Below, piece after piece: positions 29,956 through 34,299 of a stretch of DNA of 34,299 nucleotides. Position 1 is the first letter of the stretch; every line of letters starts with the position of its first letter. The DNA comes from Streptococcus ovis DSM 16829 (GTDB taxonomy: Bacteria > Bacillota > Bacilli > Lactobacillales > Streptococcaceae), in NCBI RefSeq assembly GCF_000380125.1, contig NZ_KB904580.1, positions 1 to 34,299 on the forward strand, given 5' to 3'. The position numbers and the translations under genes were made by a program. Below the pieces are notes generated by a model. It saw only the letters and a program-made list of their open reading frames with translations. It made no database searches and was not told the origin of the DNA.

Positions 29956-31515
29956 TTATTTTGCATACCAGGCAATACCTTCCTGCTTCCAGCCACGTGT
30001 TGAAAGAACCTGATATTCATTTTTATCTTTTGTATATAAATGTTTCTTGATACCACTATGGTATAATCGATAAACCTTAACATTTCCCTCTGAACGGTAT
30101 GCAATACCTTCTTGTCTCCAGCCACGTGTCGCAAGAACCTGATATTCATTTTTATCTCTCGTATATAAATGTACTTTTAATCCCGAATGATACAAACGAT
30201 AAACTGGATCACCTTTCGATGAAGTCATCCATGCTTGCCCTTCCTGCTTCCAACCACGTGCCGAAAGAACTTGATATTCATTTTTATCTTTCGTATAAAG
30301 ATGAACCCTTAATCCTGAATGATATAAACGATAAACTGGTTGTAAGCCTTTTATTATAGGATTTTGTTTTGAAATAGTTTTACTAGTTGATTTTGTAGTT
30401 TGTTTCAGAATTTGTGAATCCTTACGTAAATCATCTAACACACGTTTCGCTTGTGCTAAATCAGCCTTAGCTTTAATTAAAGCATTATCTGCAGCTTGTT
30501 TTTCTAAAGATCGTTGATTGTAAATCGACTCAGAAAGGCTTAATTGTTCCTGAGCTTGTGAAACTGCTAATTGATAATTTGAGTAGTTATTCGGATTTAC
30601 AATCACAGAGGAATCAAAACTAGAGCCTGGTAAAATCTCATCACGTCCAACTGCAATAATGTGTACGTTATCAATCTCACGTGTTCGAGAAAATCCAATA
30701 GAAAGATATTCTATATCATTCACATACCAGATTCCTGCCAACCCCATAGCATGAAACCATTCGTCTTTCGCAAACATCATTTCAGTATAAGCTAAATGAA
30801 TATCATGTTTTAAATCAGCCATCGTCTTCGTTACGCCACCTGCATAAGCAGACAACAGATTTTCATAATATTGACCTTCTTTCAAACCAAAAGATTTAGC
30901 CAATTGCTTGATAGCTTCTTCATGGTGAGCTTTTAAATACCAATCATCTGCTGTATATCGATTTGCAATAGCCTTTGAAAAATCAATCGATCCTTGAGTT
31001 ACATATACTTGAGGTGTACCAAACTGTGTTCGAATCTGACTCTCAATAGACTGCGCATACCATGCTAATTCAATGAGTTGATTATTTGTAAGATGTAAAA
31101 CATCAACTGAATAATTATCTTTTGGATTTGCTACATAGACATTGTTCTTAAGACCTTCATCTGCGAGTGCAATCAATTTTTGCTCTCCTGCAATATCTAA
31201 TTTTTTCCGATAATCTTTCAGAGCATTCACATACTCTTGACTCAATTTGAAAACGGGATAACTATTTAAAGTATTACGTGCTTGTTCGACTTTTACTTTA
31301 GCATTGTCATATGCTGGTTTAGCAGCAGCTAAATTTGAATTTGCTTTTGATACATTCCCTTCTGCAAGTAGCACTGTTTGCTCTAGGCTTTTAACTTTTG
31401 CTTCTGCCTGTTGAAGAGATGTCGAAGTCTGATTTGCATTTACTAAGGCTGGGCTAAAACACCCTATCATAATGGTGCTTAATGCAATACTTACAAAACC
31501 TTTAAACTTTTTCAT
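29956..31515 (-). CDS. SEC10/PgrA-like surface-exclusion protein with three C-terminal repeats
   Basis: The 519-residue exported protein has a signal peptide (about 1-27, cleavage near VNA-NQ), a coiled-coil segment (30-85), and a SEC10/PgrA CAP-like domain (about 140-285: ELAWYAQSIESQIRTQFGTP, YVTQGSIDFSKAIANRYTAD, YENLLSAYAGG, FAKDEWFHAMG). A second coiled coil (about 310-370) follows. Residues 394-519 are three repeats of the DUF5648 type (VYRLYHSGL...KNEYQVL...GW.QEG), at 394, 438 and 481. No LPxTG is present, so the repeats may hold it on the cell wall. SEC10/PgrA proteins of conjugative plasmids reduce transfer to cells that already carry the element. It has its own promoter and lies between adhesin and transfer genes. 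Confidence 0.85.
   Translation of the reverse strand: MKKFKGFVSIALSTIMIGCFSPALVNANQTSTSLQQAEAKVKSLEQTVLLAEGNVSKANSNLAAAKPAYDNAKVKVEQARNTLNSYPVFKLSQEYVNALKDYRKKLDIAGEQKLIALADEGLKNNVYVANPKDNYSVDVLHLTNNQLIELAWYAQSIESQIRTQFGTPQVYVTQGSIDFSKAIANRYTADDWYLKAHHEEAIKQLAKSFGLKEGQYYENLLSAYAGGVTKTMADLKHDIHLAYTEMMFAKDEWFHAMGLAGIWYVNDIEYLSIGFSRTREIDNVHIIAVGRDEILPGSSFDSSVIVNPNNYSNYQLAVSQAQEQLSLSESIYNQRSLEKQAADNALIKAKADLAQAKRVLDDLRKDSQILKQTTKSTSKTISKQNPIIKGLQPVYRLYHSGLRVHLYTKDKNEYQVLSARGWKQEGQAWMTSSKGDPVYRLYHSGLKVHLYTRDKNEYQVLATRGWRQEGIAYRSEGNVKVYRLYHSGIKKHLYTKDKNEYQVLSTRGWKQEGIAWYAK
29959..30336 (-). repeat. Three tandem about 129-bp repeats (DUF5648 repeats)
   Basis: Three copies of 39-44 codons encode near-identical residues, each with YRLYHSG, HLYT, DKNEYQVL and RGW(K/R)QEG. 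Copies can vary by unequal recombination. Confidence 0.85.
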
Positions 31516-31544
31516 GTTTTTCTCACTTTATTTTTAATATATTC

Positions 31545-31550
31545 ATTATA
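31545..31550 (-). promoter_or_regulatory. -10 element of the SEC10-like gene
   Basis: TATAAT on the minus strand, with TGG directly upstream (TGGTATAAT, an extended -10), about 30 bases before ATG 31515. The -35 is poor. The ribosome site (GTGAG) is weak. Confidence 0.55.
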
Positions 31551-31573
31551 CCATAGTTTGCCACATTTAAAAA

Positions 31574-31612
31574 TGGAGAGAGGAGGTAAATATTGGCCAC
31601 CCTCTCACTCCA
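31574..31612 (-). terminator. Terminator of the adhesin gene
   Basis: The minus strand TGGAGTGAGAGGGTGG pairs imperfectly with CCTCCTCTCTCCA, followed by ATTTTT. It separates the adhesin from the SEC10-like gene. Confidence 0.65.
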
Positions 31613-31653
31613 AAGTCAAGAAATTAATAAATACAAATTCTATTGAAAATGAC

Positions 31654-34299
31654 CTACTGTTCTTCTTTTTTACGCAACCCTAATAATCCCATTACAGCTA
31701 ACACTGTTGCACCAATGATTGTTAATGGTGACTGATGTTCTCCCGTTTGTGGTAAGAATCTCGCGGGTGTGACGGGCACTGAAGGAGGAGTTGTTGGTGG
31801 AGTTGGTTTAATCGGTTCTGTTGGCTTAGTCGGCTGTGTTGGTGGAGTTGGAGGAACATGATTTGTAACGACATTTGACACATAACCATTACCAAAATCA
31901 ATTTGATAAGCAACATTATCAATTGGACCAACAGCACTATCTAGTACTTCTGCTGGGGTAGTGAAAGTTATTGTTTTACCTGTCACTACATACTTATCGT
32001 AAAAGTTCATAGGATTTTCTGCAACCCAGATCACAAACTCATCGTTTTCTACAATTGGTACATTTGCATTTTGAACTAGTGCTTTAATTTCTTCCGGTGC
32101 CTCTGCAATATTTTGAATTACATAGGCTTTTAATCCTGTAACTGTGTTACCATCAGAATCAATCATTGTCGTTTTATCTGACATGAACTTGACTTTAGTT
32201 TCATCATAATTATCAATTTTGCCAAATCCTTTTTGGATTGCTACTGCATTTGCTACAATATCTTTATATTGATCCAAAACCCAATCGCGAACATAGTTAA
32301 TAACTTGTCCTTTATTTACCAATTTCCCATCAATATCTACACCAGAAACATCTTTGACTTGCTTCGTAGGAGTTGGGGCAGGTGGTGTATGCACGACTAC
32401 TGTATTGCTATACACTTTGTAATCATTACCAATTTGCAAGGTATAGTTATTGAGATAAGTTGCTCTATCATTTAATACTAAACCACGAATAATTGGATCT
32501 ATCACGTCATAATCCTTTGACAAATCTGCATTCATTGCTGCTACTAAAGAATCTTTTCCGACAAAAGTTAATGTGTGATTATCTTTAGCATAAGTTACTT
32601 TGAAATCAGGATTTTCAGTTTCAACTTTAGTTAAATCAATTTCATAGCCTTGAGGTAAGCTATCTACAATCACATAGCTTCCATTTGCAACAACTTTTCG
32701 TCCTGCTTTTAACACATCCGTTTTAAGACGATACACAACATTGGATGCTTTTGCAACTGTCTTGTTATGTAAATCTGTCCCACCACTATCTTCAACGGAT
32801 TTTGAAATAGTTGGTTTCTGAGTAACTGTAAAATGATTCACATTAACTTTCGGTGTTTTAACATCAAATTTCACTAGTGTAACTGAAAGCGGAGGAATTT
32901 CTGGAGTTTCTGGTTTAGTCGGCGGAGTTGGCTCCGTTGGTTTAGTCGGTTGTGTTGGTGGGGTGGGTTTAATCGGTTCTGTTGGCTTAGTCGGCTGTGT
33001 TGGTGGAGTTGGTTTAATCGGTTCTGTTGGCTTAGTCGGCTGTGTTGGTGGAGTTGGAGGAACAGGTGCCTTGGTTGGTTTTGGTGGTTCAACTGGTGTC
33101 ACTGGTACATCCCCAACAACATTCGTATTGAAAGCAAACCAAATATTAGATGGCTCAATACGGCCACCGTTAACATTCGATGTCACATCTCGATTAGTTA
33201 ACCCAAATTGAAAACTAATTGGACTTGTAAATAATCCTATAGCCGATCCATAGTAACGAGTCTCTTTCTTCTCATCACCAGCAGAGTAGAATTTGGCAGA
33301 GGTAGAAGAGCCATCAACATACGAATTATTCGTTGCAGCATATGCAAAGTTTCCATGTTTCTTAACAGAAGAACCTACTAGTTCTACTAGTTCAGCCGCT
33401 CCGTAATTAACATATTCAATGTTACTATAATTAACTGCAGCTGATGTTTTATTATTCAATGATCCAAAATTCACCGCTACTGGACGATCTTTAGATACAA
33501 TGATTTCATTTCCTTCTTTGTCAAACATACGTACATTCATCGTAATGTTTAAATCATCTGCTGAATTGTCTGCTTTTCTTACAGGAGAAGAATAAACAAA
33601 AATGGTTGAAGTCGGATCTGTATAGATTTGCGCAACACCTGTACTTCCTCCAGATAAGCTATTAACTGTATAAGTATATTTTAAACTACCAAGAACCGAA
33701 TCTCCATAGTTCGAATTTTGAAGATTGTCGTAAGTAACAGTAAACTGATCTCCTTTATCAAGCCACAAGAAGTTGCTATAATCAGGTCCACCATATTTTA
33801 CAAACGCATTTGCAGCATTTGCAGTGATATATGAAAGCAGTGCCGCACTATCTGTCAATTTACCACCTGATTTTTGGTAAGAATCAATCAGTGAGTAGCG
33901 AATAGTAGCAACATTCCCTTCAACACTCTTGATACGTGCGTTTGGCTCACTAGAAATATTTAGATATTGAGTCAAATATTTTGTAGGATAACCAGTTTTA
34001 CCTACTTTTGATTTTAAATCCGCAACTCGCTTATCATAATCTGCTTTGTCTTTTTGATATTGGATCATTGCAGCATTGTAATCAATCATATTTTGTTTAT
34101 ATTGCGCCATTTTAGAAATGTGCAAATCAGACTCTTTGTCAAAATCAGCCTTATCTTTTTGATATTGGATCATTTTAGCATTGTATTCAACCATGTCCTT
34201 ATCAAATTGAGCTTTTTTGCTTGTATATTCTGCTAAACTGGCATCAAAAATTGGTTTATCTTTTTGATATTGGGCTATCTTAGCATTGTATTCAACCAT
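31654..34299 (-). CDS. Antigen I/II-like LPxTG adhesin (5' end cut by window)
   Basis: The frame runs to the right edge; the ATG at 34299 lies inside a repeat, so the true N-terminus is missing. Residues 1-95 are coiled-coil A-repeats of 35 residues (EYNAKMIQYQKDKADFDK). A GbpC/Spa-like variable domain (about 105-395) follows, then Pro-rich repeats (PTQPTKPTEPIKP), C2/C3-type domains (about 470-810) with isopeptide-domain features, a second Pro-rich stretch, and LPQTG (849-853) with a hydrophobic segment and KKEEQ tail for sortase anchoring. Family knowledge: antigen I/II and PrgB-type proteins bind glycoproteins or DNA and bring cells together for transfer. It ends at a terminator. Confidence 0.92.
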   Translation of the reverse strand: MVEYNAKIAQYQKDKPIFDASLAEYTSKKAQFDKDMVEYNAKMIQYQKDKADFDKESDLHISKMAQYKQNMIDYNAAMIQYQKDKADYDKRVADLKSKVGKTGYPTKYLTQYLNISSEPNARIKSVEGNVATIRYSLIDSYQKSGGKLTDSAALLSYITANAANAFVKYGGPDYSNFLWLDKGDQFTVTYDNLQNSNYGDSVLGSLKYTYTVNSLSGGSTGVAQIYTDPTSTIFVYSSPVRKADNSADDLNITMNVRMFDKEGNEIIVSKDRPVAVNFGSLNNKTSAAVNYSNIEYVNYGAAELVELVGSSVKKHGNFAYAATNNSYVDGSSTSAKFYSAGDEKKETRYYGSAIGLFTSPISFQFGLTNRDVTSNVNGGRIEPSNIWFAFNTNVVGDVPVTPVEPPKPTKAPVPPTPPTQPTKPTEPIKPTPPTQPTKPTEPIKPTPPTQPTKPTEPTPPTKPETPEIPPLSVTLVKFDVKTPKVNVNHFTVTQKPTISKSVEDSGGTDLHNKTVAKASNVVYRLKTDVLKAGRKVVANGSYVIVDSLPQGYEIDLTKVETENPDFKVTYAKDNHTLTFVGKDSLVAAMNADLSKDYDVIDPIIRGLVLNDRATYLNNYTLQIGNDYKVYSNTVVVHTPPAPTPTKQVKDVSGVDIDGKLVNKGQVINYVRDWVLDQYKDIVANAVAIQKGFGKIDNYDETKVKFMSDKTTMIDSDGNTVTGLKAYVIQNIAEAPEEIKALVQNANVPIVENDEFVIWVAENPMNFYDKYVVTGKTITFTTPAEVLDSAVGPIDNVAYQIDFGNGYVSNVVTNHVPPTPPTQPTKPTEPIKPTPPTTPPSVPVTPARFLPQTGEHQSPLTIIGATVLAVMGLLGLRKKEEQ
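31793..31858. repeat. 66-bp direct repeat, copy 1 (adhesin)
   Basis: Identical to 32999-33064, base for base by eye. It encodes part of the Pro-rich spacer before the LPQTG anchor. Confidence 0.85.
32999..33064. repeat. 66-bp direct repeat, copy 2 (adhesin)
   Basis: Second copy, in the Pro-rich spacer before the C2/C3 domains. The distance between copies is 1206 bp, a multiple of three. Neighbouring shorter units (42 bp) make this a mini-satellite-like tract. Confidence 0.85.

Noticed and set aside
31722-31937. Gln/Leu/His-rich minus-strand frames over the Pro-rich repeats (also 32874-33092)
   Set aside because: Alternative frames of the same repetitive DNA as the adhesin.
32950-33211. Plus-strand frames rich in Gly, Trp and Val opposite the Pro-rich adhesin repeats
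   Set aside because: Antisense shadows of a repeated Pro/Thr tract; no ribosome site.
34297-34299. ATG at the right edge as true adhesin start
   Set aside because: It lies inside a 35-residue repeat (MVEYNAK) and no signal peptide follows; the real start is outside the window.

Overview
This window looks like a large part of an integrative and conjugative element (ICE) from a low-GC Gram-positive, most probably Streptococcus (S. suis / S. agalactiae type). The reasons are a sortase-anchored antigen I/II-like adhesin (LPQTG), a SEC10/PgrA-like surface-exclusion protein, and a Gram-positive type IV secretion (T4SS) operon with VirB4, VirD4, PrgI-, VirB6- and PcfB-like proteins and a lysozyme-M23 hydrolase. 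Extended -10 promoters (TGnTATAAT) and AGGAGG ribosome binding sites recur. The host and ICE family (ICESa2603/Tn5252-like) are inferred from gene content, not from a search. Both ends are cut: the integrase lacks its 3' end on the left and the adhesin its 5' end on the right. No rRNA, tRNA, CRISPR array or insertion sequence was seen.

Layout. (1) 1-1600: a tyrosine recombinase read leftwards, with a long leader holding a strong promoter, four TTTACT repeats and an 11-bp inverted repeat. (2) 1600-4750: a four-gene cassette of zinc-ribbon and membrane proteins, diverging from an XRE-type regulator; three TGTCCTT repeats lie in the shared promoter region. (3) 4870-12600: an AT-rich defence or stability block. 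It holds a Panacea-type toxin-antitoxin pair, a C5 cytosine methyltransferase with one predicted PD-(D/E)XK nuclease on each side, two small unknown or CpXC genes, and a DUF4365 nuclease-like gene that seems frameshifted near its end. (4) 12780-12900: a cluster of ATAAAGTAC repeats. (5) 12930-29900: the transfer module, all on the minus strand. In transcription order it is a YdbC/PC4-like ssDNA-binding protein, small pilin-like protein, VirB6-like, a small membrane protein, PrgI-like, VirB4, lysozyme-M23 hydrolase, two VirB8-like bitopic proteins separated by a small coiled-coil protein, PcfB-like, VirD4, an unknown 437-aa protein, and a 1408-aa TOPRIM/ArdC-like protein. (6) 29950-34299: surface proteins (SEC10/PgrA-like and antigen I/II-like).

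How it works together. The adhesin should promote cell-cell contact and the SEC10-like protein should limit redundant transfer. The M23/lysozyme protein opens the wall, VirB4/VirB6/PrgI/VirB8-like proteins form the channel, VirD4 with the PcfB-like accessory delivers DNA, and YdbC and the TOPRIM/ArdC protein act on incoming or outgoing DNA. The R-M, toxin-antitoxin and DUF4365 genes would protect and stabilise the element. No relaxase gene was found here; it must lie outside the window or be supplied in trans.

The observations most worth a second look are a textbook -1 frameshift signal near the end of the 1408-aa gene; several Rho-independent terminators inside what otherwise looks like one transfer operon; a small membrane gene in that operon with its own palindromic promoter and terminator; the two-nuclease R-M locus; the regulated zinc-ribbon membrane cassette; and a 66-bp perfect repeat that could delete exactly 402 codons of the adhesin.
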